A stretch of DNA of 64,000 nucleotides, taken from NCBI GenBank assembly GCA_012295275.1, contig CM022670.1:30214938-30278937 (forward strand), given 5' to 3'. A model generated the notes under the pieces. The model saw only the letters and a list, made by a program, of their open reading frames with translations. It had not been told where the DNA came from and searched no databases. The number at the start of each line of letters is the position of its first letter. Position 1 is the stretch's first letter. Source of the DNA: Chrysomallon squamiferum (lineage: Eukaryota > Mollusca > Gastropoda > Neomphalida > Peltospiridae). This document shows, in pieces, positions 48,390 to 61,441 of the stretch. Position numbers and translations under genes: made by a program.

Positions 48390-49800
48390 AAATTATTAAT
48401 CTATTTTGTCATAGTAATGTTATTTATACATGCCTGAAATCAAAGGATTTAAAAATTTAATAAGTAATGATTTTTATTTGGTCTATTTAAAAATGGAGTT
48501 CTCAATCTATATAATGTTAAAATTTAGTTTTTAATGTTATTTATATGTCAACAGCTTTTAACTAAAGATTTATTATTGGTCTTTTTATAAAGGAAAAGTC
48601 TTAAATCAGCAGCTTTTAAAATTTACTACAGATTTTTCTTAAGGTCTTTTTATAATGGGCTTATTAAAATCTATAATATGTTAAAATTATATTCTTAATG
48701 TTATTTGTTAGTACATTAAATCACTGAAATTTATAATCTAGTATCTACAGATTTTTATTTGTGGTTTTTTTCCAGTGGTTTTCTTTATCTATAGGCCCTA
48801 TATTAAAATTAAATGTTTGATGGCATTTTTACATGTCTTAAATCAAAAGTTTTTATTATTAAATAGCTAAATATTTTTCCATTTGTCTTTCTCTTTGGAT
48901 CTTTTTACAATGGTTTCCGTAAATCTATATTTTAAAATTATCTATTTAATGGTGATACATTCTGAAACCAAACATTTTTTAAATTTAATATTCAAAAATT
49001 GTTTATGTTGGCCTTTTTGTGGATTTCTTAACATGTTAAACTTTTAAATTATAATTATGTTATTTATACCTGTCATAAATCTAAGCATATTAAAACTGAA
49101 TAATCTTAAAGGTGTTTTTTTTAAATTAATTTACTGAAATTATGTATATAATGATATTTATAAACTTTCATAAATCTAAGTTTAGATTTTTCTGTAGGCC
49201 TTTTATAAAATACAAAGAAATTTTGTAGGTTTTTTTGAGTCTTAATTTGTTAATGGTGTCTTTAAACTTAATTCATTTAAAACTCAATATTAAAAGTTTT
49301 TCTTTTGTAACACAAATGAAATATTGTAGAAATTTTGGTCTATGATACATGTTATATAGTTTCTTTAATATTACTAAATGCATCTTAATAACATTTAAAA
49401 CTATAATTTTTGTGTTGCAATACAAATGATATACTGTAAAATGTTTGATCTATGGTGTGCCTTTAATGTTTAATAAATCTATTTTTACACGTTATAAAAG
49501 GGAATAACTATAATTTTTATTTTACAGTACAAATGAAATATATCTGTAAATCTTGATCTATCACATGTAAGGTTTATTAAATGTAAAATTTAATGGTTTA
49601 TTAAATATATATTAATAACTTAAAAGATGAAATATTGCACAAATGAAATATTGCATAACCTCTTATCATAATGTGTTAATAAAAAATGTTTATGTTCATT
49701 ACATATATTTTAAATAAATGCCTTTTAAAATTTAATATTTATTGATTTTTATTTAGGTATTTTACCATTCAAATGAAATATTATGGTTTTTTCTTGTCAT
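48390..49800 (+). repeat. Strongly diverged long-period tandem array
   Basis: Words such as aatctatataatgttaaaat, ggtctttttataatgg and atgttatttatac recur between about 48500 and 49100 with spacings of about 110-165 bp. From about 49310 a related register takes over: acaaatgaaatattgtagaa at 49312, acaaatgatatactgtaaa near 49422, acaaatgaaatatatctgta near 49531 and acaaatgaaatattgcata near 49637, about 105-110 bp apart. This looks like an old satellite-like array decayed by point mutation and indels. Confidence 0.6.
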
Positions 49801-52611
49801 GTTTTTGTTACTCAGTCAGATTACAGAAATATTATACAACCATTGTTGTTAATTATTGATTCTGATAACCTAAAACCTACACATCAAACTGTCCTTTTAA
49901 ATCCATCAACAATTACTATGCAAATACTGCGTTTTTATGGGTGTTCATTATCAACAAAGCATGTCATCAATGTGGTTTCTGACAAAAATCTGCAGCAAAA
50001 AAACATAATAATAATAATAAAAAAGATTAAAAAACACCTGTGATAATTGAAATAAACTTTTTTTTTTTTTTTTTCATAAACTTCAAAACTCTTATTTACA
50101 AGAATTATGATTTTAAAAATTATTTGTCTCTAGATTAAAGGCTTGTGGGTTCCTTTTTTTCATATAATAGAATAAAAAATGTAATTGTCCAAACTAGTAA
50201 TATCAACAGCTATAATAACAGCTAAATAATATTTAAAAAATGAAAAACCTCAAGATATCTGAAACAGTTGTATTTAATATCAGAACCTTTACATTAAATG
50301 TTTATAACCAATCAAACTTTGATTCCTGTTATTTTACGGCCATACCTATTTTGAGTTCAGTTTTTTTTTCCATTTTTTTGGATCAGATACTTGATAAATG
50401 AATAAATAAGAATTTGTGGTTTCTGTGACCCAGACATATAAACAATTAATAACTCTTCATCCAATAAAATAAATTAATATTGATCACTTAATTAAATAAT
50501 ATAACAAGCTTTTTAAGAAAAAAATCCTGTGCACTCAACCATCAGTAATTTAATTTAGAGTTCTGTATTAAATTTAATGTCATTGTCTTATAGAAAAAGA
50601 TATTAAATTAGGGATGGTAACAACACACAGAGAATGTCTTTAGTATCTTTCTGATGTGGCTACTTGTTTAGAAATTTCATATACAATGATATTTTATTTA
50701 TTTATTATAATTATGTACAGTGAATAAGGTATAATATGATCTTCTACAGTGGATTTAAGGTGGGTTTTTTTTTAATCTAAATAAATAGAAAATAAAATCT
50801 GCCTTCAAAATGTTAAAATACACTGAATAAAATCCTATTATAAATACAATATTTGCAGTCAAGACATAACATACTGAAGTGACATTAATATGTTGTTTCA
50901 AGTAATTCTAAATGTACATACAACATACTGAAAACACCTTAGAATGCATGTGTAATTTTGTATACAAGGTTCAATATCTGTTTAAATTTGATAAAAGCTG
51001 TTAATGTGCTGAAACTGATATAACAAAGACAATTATTTATTTCCTTCTAAACTGATGTTTAAAAATTACTACCATAGAAATAGATATACTGCATAAATAT
51101 TATTCTTAAATATTTTGTATATGCATTTTATAGTCAAGATAATAGAAGAAATATATTTCAATTTAAATAAGGTATTTATACCTGCAATATTGGATAGTCA
51201 AAAAATATTACCATCTTTTCATCCTTTTTATTTTGTAAGGTTTCATGACAAATGTCAAAATGATTAACCTTTTTCTTCTACAAACCAAAACCCATAAAAC
51301 AACTATCTTATCTCTGCAGACAACAGCACAAGCTTTAACACCAATCAATTAATTTTGTTTTCTCTATCATTTTTTTTAATAATTATTTTTAACCAACCTG
51401 CAATATTCCTGAATCCCTGCCAAGCAAAAGGTGGTCATGTTTTCATGAGGTATATTCCTGCAGTGAGAACAGCAAATTGTTAGAGCTGTCCACTTACTAG
51501 TTTGCCATCTGTGTGTTTGGCAAAGAAAATCATGCCTGGTGCCACATGTCCATCAAATAAATGTTTGGATTATACCTGAAATGACTGTAGTCAGTCTTGC
51601 TTCACTGATTGGCTCTTTTCTGTTGCCTCTCCTTAGCCACTCTCTCATTAATTAATCATGTAACCTTTAACACTCATTTCTTATTATACATTTATTACTG
51701 CTGCAACTACTCCCAAGAAGGAGTACAAAAAAATGCATGCCTAAAACCAAGTACAATTTTCATTGTCTTCATAGAAAAAGTTAGTCATTCTTGAAATCTT
51801 TGAAAACTTTTTAAAAATTTGTTACCTTTACTGGAGATATCACAATTATCCAGAAAACTAAGAATATATTTTCTTTTTCCAGTGATATTAAGTGCAGCTA
51901 TTTAGTAAATGTATATTCATATACAAAACACTGTATTTATTTATTTAATTTTCATTCTTTGAAAAATAAAAAAAAAAAAAAGAGACAATATATGAAATGT
52001 TTTTGAAGCTTCAGAAAAATTCATAACCAACCAATGAATTCAGACCAAGTATTGACCATTTCAAACCCTTTTATCTAAACATATTATATACTAACACAAA
52101 ACATCTCTCCTTTATCTATGCAGCCAGTGAAATAGTCTGTTACTTAGACCTGAACTTGAAAACATATTAATAACATTTACCATGGAACTGAAAATCCTGG
52201 ATTGTGCTTCACATAAAGAAAGCAACAGTAGTTAACCAGACTGATCAAATATGCAAAGATTAGCCAACGTAATCCACTGTGGAGAGTGCAGCACTAGTAG
52301 AAAGTCTGATGTGTCTGCAGAACCCACACTCAGATTACTGGAGAATAAACAAACCCCAACATTTTATGAGGATGGCTAACAGTGGACTTTCTTGAAAGAA
52401 TATATTGCTATACTGTTATGATTGACCTTACTAACATAAGTGGTCAAGCCATTCCATGTTTGCCTGTCAGAGATTGGCATTGTGTTCTGGCATCAGTGTC
52501 TCTGTGGTATTCTTTACTGGGAAGGTATGAAGGGGTAAATTGACTTGCAGACTGAAATCCTATAACTCACACCCAAAGGGATAGTTATCCAATATTGTTA
52601 CAATCCTTAAA

Positions 52612-52678
<67 letters not shown>

Positions 52679-53275
52679 AAGATAATTGTTTTATTAAAAA
52701 ATATTCTGTAACTGACCTGTGTCAGCATAATTATTGTTCATTTACTAATATTAAATTCAAATATATTTAGTTTTGAAACAAAAAGTTAACTAAGAAAATA
52801 AAATTAAAACATTAAACAGAAGGTAGACTTAACACATTCAGGAAAATAAACCATTACTGATTAAATATATCCCAAATGTAGACAAACACCAATGATATGT
52901 CCCACTGACTGTGTATTTTCTTCCAGCCAAAATATCCAGTCTGAGCAAACAAATATCATTAACTGAAACCTGTTTTCACAAAATAAATAAAAGGCAAATG
53001 TTTCATCAGTACACATGTATTCATAGTTGTAAGCTAAAGAATGATGGTTAATGATACTTCAGTACACAGTGTGTAATCTGTAACTAGGTGTCAAACACAC
53101 AGTTATTCTGATACCTGGCTAAGATCTCAAGAATCACTGTGGAGTTTTTGCTTTTGTACATCAGCAAGAAAGCATTTTGTTAATGAAGTTTCACTGACAG
53201 CAAAGCACAGAGTAGCTTTTTACAGATAAAACACAGAAAGGGAATGAGGGAAGAAAATGTACTTTCATCATAATT
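49801..53275. other. AT-rich non-coding DNA
   Basis: No gene recognised. T-run at about 50059-50075; A-run at about 51969-51980; pure ATT array at 52614-52677. The stretch 52080-52560 is somewhat less AT-rich but shows no open frame or domain. Confidence 0.45.
52614..52677. repeat. (ATT)n microsatellite
   Basis: About 21 near-perfect ATT units. Confidence 0.97.
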
Positions 53276-53279
53276 ACAT

Positions 53280-54090
53280 TTATACATTGTTTTTGTCTGA
53301 AGTATATGCTATGATTTGTAATCAACAGTGATCAAATATTTTCAGTGTAAATACTTATTATATTTATACAGAGTTGTTTCAAATATATAATTTAGAAATG
53401 TTGATATTTCCAATACAAATACTTTGTTATTATTCTTATATGGATTTCTTTAAAATATGTAATTTAGAAGTTGTGATTTGAAGTCAGTGGTTGTGATTTC
53501 ATTGCAAATACTTCATTATTATACATACAGAGACATTTAAATTCAAAGTTTATGTTTTGTAAGTGGTAACTGCATTTCTTTCATACGAAGTAATTACAGT
53601 GACAAAAAACTGTATCTAAAGTATATACTTTACATTTCATGGTTTCAGTGGTATGTCAGGGTATTCACATCATTCACCTAGATGTACCTAAGTATGTGCT
53701 TTGCAATTAGTGATTTCTGTTGGGTAGTATTCAATATTTGTAAAGATGCTGTATAAATATTAATATAAACACAGAATTGTACTTAAGTATTATACCAGAC
53801 AATTCAAGTTATTAGACAAATATTGTCTTTGTATATTCTTCATCAAGTATTTTTCAATACAGCAGAAGTTTATTTTTAAAGCATTTCATCATTAACATTT
53901 ACATTAGATTTGTGATACATATGTATTTATTTTATTATTTAAATTAACCTGGAGTTGTATCTAAGGTATACATATATATTTATTCTTGGATATTTTTAGG
54001 CATATAGTGATGAATTTTATCATGCTTTTACATCATTTCTAAAATTTGCATAAGTTGTATCAATGCAAGTATGTTACAATAACTGCATAG
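53280..54090 (+). repeat. Diverged tandem array, period roughly 75-110 bp
   Basis: Recurring words include tacagagttgtttcaaata, caatacaaatactttgttat / gcaaatacttcattatt, cacagaattgtacttaag and ggagttgtatctaaggta. Order within the units is conserved but spacing varies, so the period is approximate. Confidence 0.45.
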
Positions 54091-56328
54091 TGATGAATAT
54101 TGTACATGTTCTGGTGACTGAGGGGCATCTTCAATCACATGAATAAACACATTCTGGTTAATTGGAAAGTGACCAACAGGTGATCAGGTGTGACATCACA
54201 AAAAATATCACACCTCAACCCTGAAAGTGAAAGCATTCTGTACTTCAACTCTTTCTTTATTCAAAAACTCCTTAACTATGCTCTCTTCCACAGGTTTTAT
54301 TAGCTGGAGCCAAATTTAATTTTTTCTTAATGCTTTAAATTTAATTTGATTGTGATTCATGATTTGATGATATGATATGAGATGAAAAGAGAACACACAA
54401 CACCATGTTGCCACATTCTACATGATGTGAACACTAGATGGGTCAAAAGGCCGATGTTGACAGTATTTTCAGTCAGATGTTATGCATTCAACACCAGACA
54501 CATAAAGACATCATGGCAACTAAATCTGTACAAATCTCATTCTAACAAACAGGACCTCACATCCAGGTGTTGGGACTTTCCTGTGAAAAATAATTTGAAC
54601 CTTATTTCTTACTTTATTTAAAGAAAAATGTTTTTACATCTGTTAAAGTATCATTGTTTAAACATTGTGGTGTAGATTAAAAAAAAAAAAAAAAAAAATG
54701 GTCTTATGATGATTTAAAGCATTATGTTTTCAACATTTTGGATCAAGATAAAGATCATGCTAACAGAAATTTTGTTTTTAATATTTCTCTATCCCCATGG
54801 ACATCATATACATCTCTTTTTGTTGGCATAGACAAAAAATGAATTATATTATTAATAATTAAAAGAGGAAAGTATGTAATAAAATATGATGTGTAATCTG
54901 AAAAAGGATCTGCATTATTTTAGCAACACAGAATATGATTCAAATAAAAGATAAATACTGGAAATACAGACAAAAAACATTAACACAGCATCTTGAGTTA
55001 CTTATTATTACATATATAAAATCAATTAGCTTGAAAAGTTATTATTTATTCAAAAGCAATTTCATATACTTGATAGAAACTTGGATCAAATCCTGCTAAT
55101 AACCCATGCTGTCTATGAGAGATTTAAAGCCCCATGTCCCTGTATTCTCTATTTTTAATTATTTAAATAATTTGTAATAAAACTATCTTGGATAGAAAAC
55201 TTGCACTATTGGAAAGTGGCAATAACAGATGTGCTTCTTCAATATTCTAATGTTTCAAACTGTTATTTAATTATGCTGTAGCTAAATTATTGTTCTAATT
55301 AAACATTCAATTTTATCAAAATCAAATCAAAAGCCCACATTTTCTAATTCCAATTTCAATTTATAAGGGATGAGGAAAATATATCAAATGCAAAGACCAT
55401 ATATTTATTGAATTCACTGTGAATTATTGTTGTATGAGATATATGAAATATTTTATCAAAAGCATAAAAACTATTTATTTTTAAAATTATTGTAATATCA
55501 GGGAAGAGACAAATGATAGTAAAAGCAAAAATCTCTACATTTCATAATTCCAGTATAAATTACAGTTTACAATAAACAAAACTAATGATAAATTCCAAAC
55601 ATTTACTGAATTCAAAATGCAATTAGGTGTCTGTGGGACAGATCTCAAATCATTAATGGTCTGGTGATCAGAAATAAATTAATTATTTGCAGGTATAATT
55701 ACCTATCCAGAGAGTTATGCCAGACGAGATGAATGCACAATTAAATTACAGTGCACATGAAATATGCACATATTTACTGATTTATTTATATCAAGGGAGA
55801 AACCAATTAACTGGGCCTATACATTTCAAGTACAAACATTATTTTTATAAATAGATAATAATTGCATTTCATGTTAAATTTTGTATTACTGAATTAGTCA
55901 CCTTACAAGGAAATTGCATGTAAAAGTAACAACAACAACAACAATAATAATAAAAATAATATTAAAAATATTAGTAATAATGATAATACTAACGACAACA
56001 ACAGCAAAAATAAACAGAATTAACAATCCATTCAAACACCAATAAGAAACGTTTTCTTTTTGTTTTGAAATAAAATATTCAGTATAGAATTTAGCTCCGT
56101 GGTCAAAACAGCTAAATGATATGTAGGGATTACAATAGACTTCAGTTTCTGTTATCTAATACATCATCATTTTTAACCTGCCTTTTAACTGATACAAACA
56201 AGTTTTTCTTCTTCTTCTCTGGTCTACTAAATAGACATCTTCAAGGTTCTTCCTTGTTTATTTTTATATGTACATATTTGTATGTTTGATCTGTCTGTCA
56301 GTTTTGTGTGTGTCTATGGATGTGTGTT

Positions 56329-56374
<46 letters not shown>

Positions 56375-58266
56375 TAATCCATGTGTGTTTCTCTTTCTCT
56401 GAGTGTGTGAGTATAGTGTGTGTGTGTGTGAAATTAAGAATTGAAATCTATGTAGGTTTTTAGGTTTATATAAATATATGTTTTCTTAATTCAAATTCAT
56501 GAACCAAATAACCAAATACTGTTAAATCAGTATCAAATATTTTTCTGATACTAATGTTGATACGATCCAGCCATCTACAGTTAATAGGTACTAGGATCAA
56601 ATCCTGTTTTTGGTTTCAAGGAAATATCTGAAGAAAATGCAAGACAGCAATGTCACTGTGTTGTTTAATTAATTCTTTTAATCATGAATAATAACCTTGG
56701 GTAGAAAACCCAAGCTACTGGAAATTGACCATAACATGTGCTTGAACCTCCATGGATTTATCAAACGTTTCTTTTTTAAAGAGAAATAACATTATGCATC
56801 TGCGTGGTTTTTTTTTAGAGTTCTTATTTGGTAATTAATACATGTTTTCTTAGTTCAAATTCATGAACCAAATAACATTTAATATTTTAATTTTAATTTA
56901 ATTCATTAAAATAAACACACTTAAGAAACAAAACATGATCTGTACTTTTATACATACACAAGTGAGACTTTTAAAACAATAGGCTTATTATTGTTTTTCT
57001 TTGTCAAGAACATAAACCACATGTTTCTTGTTTTCAAAGGGATGTTTGCAAATTGATCTATAAACATGATTTCTTGTCCTCAATTTAAAAAGAAAAAAAT
57101 GTTCCTGAAAAAGGAACCTGCACAGAATGGCATTTAAAACTTGAATTCCCTTGATTCAACAAATGCATGTAATGGAAGCCATGATGGTAGTTCTGGGAAT
57201 GCAATGTATGGGTGTCCCTTGCAGTGGTTAGGTATGGGTCAACAATAAGGTCATCACATGGTTGTGACACAAACAAGGAAAAACCTTGAAGGTGTTCGTT
57301 TTGTCTGCATGATAGATCACAGGAAAAGAAATAATTTCTGTGTACCAGTTAAAGATAGGATAAACAATACTTTGTTTGTGTATCTCACATGACATACCTG
57401 GTGGTTACCTAAAAAAAATGGTAAATATTGTGTTCTGCAGGCATTATTTAAAAATTTCCGTGCCAAAAAATAATAATAATAAAATAAAATTAAGTTATAT
57501 AAATAAAAATAAAAGTAAAAACAAAAACAAAAATAAAAATATTTTGAACAAATAATGTTCTATTTTTAAAGAACTATGTCTACTTACAGTTTTCATTCAG
57601 TATTGGAAATGGTTATTTTATTTTATTTTTTAAATTATTTTATTTTTGTATTCTTTATTTTTAGAGATTTTATTTAATTCAATAATTGTTATGTAAACAA
57701 TTTAATGATCAATAAATAAAAAACAAAAAAAAATGACAGTGGAAATTAATGTATTCTAACATTACAAAATGGTCAGTATTCAATCTGAAACAATTAAAAT
57801 AAAAATAAATGTTGGACGGACTAAACATACAAGATAAACTATGTGTTACATTATTATTAATTTTTTTTTAAATTTTGCTCTGATGCATCAGACATGGAAT
57901 AACTTACATTTATAAACTACTGCACTAAAATATAAATATCTATATAATAAAACTTTAAAATATTTCATTGTGTTTTTGTTCTATCATATAAATTATTACC
58001 AAGTATATCTATATCTATGAATGATTTTTCATACTTTTACTAAACAGGCATTAATAAGGATATTTTCAACACTTAACAAAATTATTATAAAGCAGATCAT
58101 TTTCACAAACTTTTTGTAAACAATTTTATGAAATGTGTGGAGATATTTACCTATTTTTTATAACATTTGTGAGCACTTACAGTGTTTTGCTCTGATCATT
58201 TCATATCCATCCAAGAGTTGCATCCCTTGTATTTTTCAAATTATTTCCTCATTTACAATTAAAATT
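54091..58266. other. AT-rich non-coding DNA
   Basis: No gene recognised. Poly-A at 54679-54698; AAC/AAT-rich 55931-55960; long GT array 56337-56372 and a second GT run at 56417-56430; A-rich 57465-57545. Open frames at 54382-54621 (plus) and 57085-57276 (minus) are isolated, without domains or convincing splice sites. Confidence 0.45.
56337..56372. repeat. (GT)n microsatellite
   Basis: About 18 GT units within a longer GT-rich stretch. Confidence 0.95.
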
Positions 58267-58276
58267 TTACATTGCT

Positions 58277-58338
58277 CAGATCTCCAAACATTAAGTGTCA
58301 GGATGAGAAAAATATGAATTATGAGTTGTTCTGCTTAA
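58277..58338 (-). pseudogene. Decayed partial duplicate of the PDZ exon
   Basis: On the minus strand this matches the last third of the exon at 58567-58712. It reads Ala-Glu-Gln-Leu-Ile-Ile-His-Ile-Phe-Leu-Ile then LTLNVW, against AEQLILNAFHTLTLNVW in the exon. A TAA stands directly before the matching part and the donor is lost (GAG|ATCT in place of GAG|GTAT), so it cannot be used as it stands. A third scrap of the exon/intron boundary (gcacatacctccaaa) lies at about 58386-58399. This suggests local tandem duplication around the exon. Confidence 0.6.
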
Positions 58339-58566
58339 GATATTAGCTTCAGAAACATGGGTCTATAGAAAGAAAAAAAAGATATTGCACATACCTCCAA
58401 AAACTGAAAGTTTTAAACAAGCTATCGATTAGTTATTATACTTTAGACTTTGTTTCAGAAATGCTACTAACAGGTGCTGACCAATCTTTTCTCCTAGATC
58501 AGTCAGCAAATCATGGGTCAGCAGTATCATGTTTTCTAGCATGAAAAAAAAAAATATTGCACATAC

Positions 58567-58712
58567 CTCCAAACATTAAGTGTAAGGGTGTGAAAGGCAT
58601 TGAGAATAAGTTGTTCTGCCTCAGCCAGTTCTGCACAAGAAATACCATTAACACTGAGTAACAAATCCTCCTTTTCCAAGTTACCTGCAGCAGCCTTACC
58701 ATCAGCATCAAT
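58567..58712 (-). CDS. Internal exon of a PDZ-domain protein (PDLIM/ZASP-like)
   Basis: Preceded by a pyrimidine-rich acceptor ending in attcag and followed by a donor GAG|GTATGT, this 146-nt exon encodes 48 codons plus two bases. It reads IDADGKAAAGNLEKEDLLLS, then VNGISCAELAEAEQLILNAF, then HTLTLNVW. This is the second half of a PDZ fold: the beta-C/alpha-A region (Gly-Lys-Ala-Ala...Gly-Asn-Leu), the 'D-LLLSVNG' strand, the alpha-B helix (AEAEQLI) and the final strand (LTLNV). PDZ domains bind C-termini of partner proteins. The exon boundary just before a GKAAAGNL-like segment matches the second coding exon of PDZ-LIM genes (PDLIM, ZASP/Cypher), which act at actin-alpha-actinin structures. 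The upstream exon with the carboxylate-binding loop was not found up to 64000, so it probably lies beyond the window. The PDZ call is firm; the PDZ-LIM call is probable. Confidence 0.85.
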
Positions 58713-60618
58713 CTGAATGAAAAACACAATAATGAATAACAAAATAAAATATATACAATTTGCAATAAAATAACAAATATTCTTTCTCTCTTTTTCTGGA
58801 TATATATATATATATATATATTATTTACAAAACAATATCAAATTTTATATAATCTATATTCTGACCATAATCTTCTGTCTGAAATTATAATGTCAAATCA
58901 AAAAAAAAAAATTGTGTAATTTAATTTAAAGTTTCTGTTTTGAATTTTTGAATAAATAAGTTATAATTATGGTTAACAGTTATTTCAGATTAAGTAACAA
59001 TGTAAAACACAAGATCATCAGTCAGAAAGACAATCTATATAAATTTGACATATCAGATAAAAAGGTTAAACATTACTCTTATATTACTGTAAAAAGAAAT
59101 TTGTTAAGTTTTTGAAAACTTCATAATTATAGTACTTTTCTTCTTCAGTGGAGCATTTTTATTTGAATGACATTTGAAGGGAAATAACATTAAAGAGAAT
59201 TTTAATCAACAAAATATTTAATAAATTTCTGATTCATTTTGAGAAAAATAAATAATAATATAAAATTAAATTAATAGCCAAATTATTAATAATAAAAATA
59301 TATAAAATTAAATAAATAATTAAATGAGTGTATGAAAACTTGAATTTGTGCCCAAACTAATCCCAGTTATTTTACATAATGTTTTTGTAACATGTTAACT
59401 AAAGTTATGTGCTTTTACATGAAATAAATAAATGATTAACATACAATCATATACAGACATCACACATGTATAAAAATGCATGTGAGCAGCATCACTGATT
59501 TAATTTGTATAACTGAAACAGTTTGATAATTACTAATGAGATGCATTGATAAGATCTATGCTGATGAATAATCTGAAGTAGTTTATATGTTTTTTCAGAA
59601 GACGATTTATGCTTTGTTGAATTTGCACACCTAATATGTATGTCTGTTCATTAGTCCATCTAATTCTGTTTAATATTTTTATAAATTATTTAATTAGTTT
59701 GTGTTTATTTTCTTTTTTATTTCTCTGTTTTAGTTTTATTCATTTTATTATTTGGTAGTATGGTATATTTGTTTTTTTGGGGGTGGTTTATTTTATTTAT
59801 TTTTTATTTTTTCTATCTCTAGATACTTTAAACATGTAATTGTGACTATATAGGAACTGCCACAATGCTCAGCTAATCTGAAGAATTACTGACAGAAGCT
59901 CAGCAGACTCCTAAAGATTGAGCCGAGTGAGTGAAAAATTAAGCTAAGAGTCTCAAACACTGCACTGAATGGCTGTTTCCACTGTGATGCATAATGAAAT
60001 TGGCTGGGGATGGTAAACTTTAGTGTGTAAAAAAGTCAAATGCCAACAACACAACCAAACAATGATGTCTTTACCTGCTGACCTTTTTGTCTGTATAGAT
60101 ATTTGTTACACAAAGTGGTTTGATACACCATGCCCATTACTGTCCTTAAGTGACAGAATACAACCACCTGTACTGGACCACTTGTCTTGTATATTACATT
60201 TCTTATTACAGTGATTCAGAAACAAAGGAGAATTTAATATTTTTTGTATTCCACATTGAATGACTTACAGCTGTTACCCAAAACACATCAAACCACTTCA
60301 TCTAAAATGATCTTACCAGAAAACTGTTTAAAAAAATAATATGTACCAAGCTCTCAAATTGGTGCTTTTCTTCTTTTATTATAAAGAACTATTGATTTAA
60401 TAATTTAAAAGTTTTATAAGAAATCTTTACTTTATTATTAGCAAAGGGTTGAGAGTGAATTTGATAAGCAAGACTCCTCAGAATAAACAGGTGGGTAAAT
60501 TAAAGTGTAGTATTATCATTTGTAAACATGGATATCAGTATATATCCAAGGGCTGGTGAGTGTGTTCAAATAATTTATTAAATTCATAAATAAAAGTAAA
60601 CATTTTGTCATCCAGTTG

Positions 60619-60690
60619 AAGAAAGTGACTATCAGTGGTTAGAGTGTTCAGATACAGGATCAAACCTCCTCAAGAAATGTGGTTGTCATA
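60619..60690 (+). repeat. Possible tRNA-derived SINE head
   Basis: The string cagtggttagagtgttcaga followed about 10 bases later by ggatcaaacct resembles a degenerate tRNA A-box/B-box pair. No second copy or target duplication was found in the window. Confidence 0.2.
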
Positions 60691-61229
60691 CAGTTATAAC
60701 ATATAATACTGTCCATTTTTAGGGAAACCTCTAGGTAGCCTGGACAGATAGGTGACCATCATGGACACATGGCTGTCATACACAGGCAGCTACAAAAGCA
60801 GGTTTGATTGTTCTTTTATGTTGATATCAAGGTGCATATACATATATAAAACAAATTTGAAACTTTCCTGTAATGGCATTATGATAGTGGATATTCTTTC
60901 TGCACGCATCATTATATAAAAAACATATGTTTGATAACTAATACCCATTAATATTAATATATTTATGATGTGCTTGTTAAATACATTTCCATTTATATTG
61001 TCATTCATTTAATTTTAAAGTGTAACTTATTTAAAACAGTTTTTTATTGTAACATTTTATTTCAATCTTTTGTTATAACAACATATTGATTTATATATAG
61101 AAAACATGATTATAACTGCTGAAATGTTGTATGTTTCTGTTCGTGTATATAATACATGTGTGTGTGTGTGTGTGTGTGTGCTTCTATTTATAGATATCTG
61201 ATGTAACAAACTGTAGTCCAGTGGTTAAA

Positions 61230-61441
61230 AAATACCATCTTATGACTTTAGTGATTATCAGTGTTACCAGCTTCAGTTCATGTTAACATTACCAGCTTAT
61301 AACTTCAATCTTCTTAATGTTATCAGCTTATAATTTCAGTGCATATTAGCATTAACAACTTATGACTTCAGTGTTTATTAATGCTACTAGTTTATGACTT
61401 AGGTGCTTATTAATGTTACCAACCTAAGTCTTTAGTTCTAA
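61230..61441 (+). repeat. 32-bp minisatellite, about 6.5 units
   Basis: The unit is approximately aatgttaccagcttatgact followed by tcagtgcttatt. Neighbouring units differ by several substitutions. Confidence 0.75.

Noticed and set aside
54382-54621. 79-codon plus-strand frame as a gene
   Set aside because: Isolated, no domain, no convincing splice sites or promoter.
58135-58317. 60-codon plus-strand frame
   Set aside because: Antisense to the decayed PDZ exon copy; no coding features of its own.
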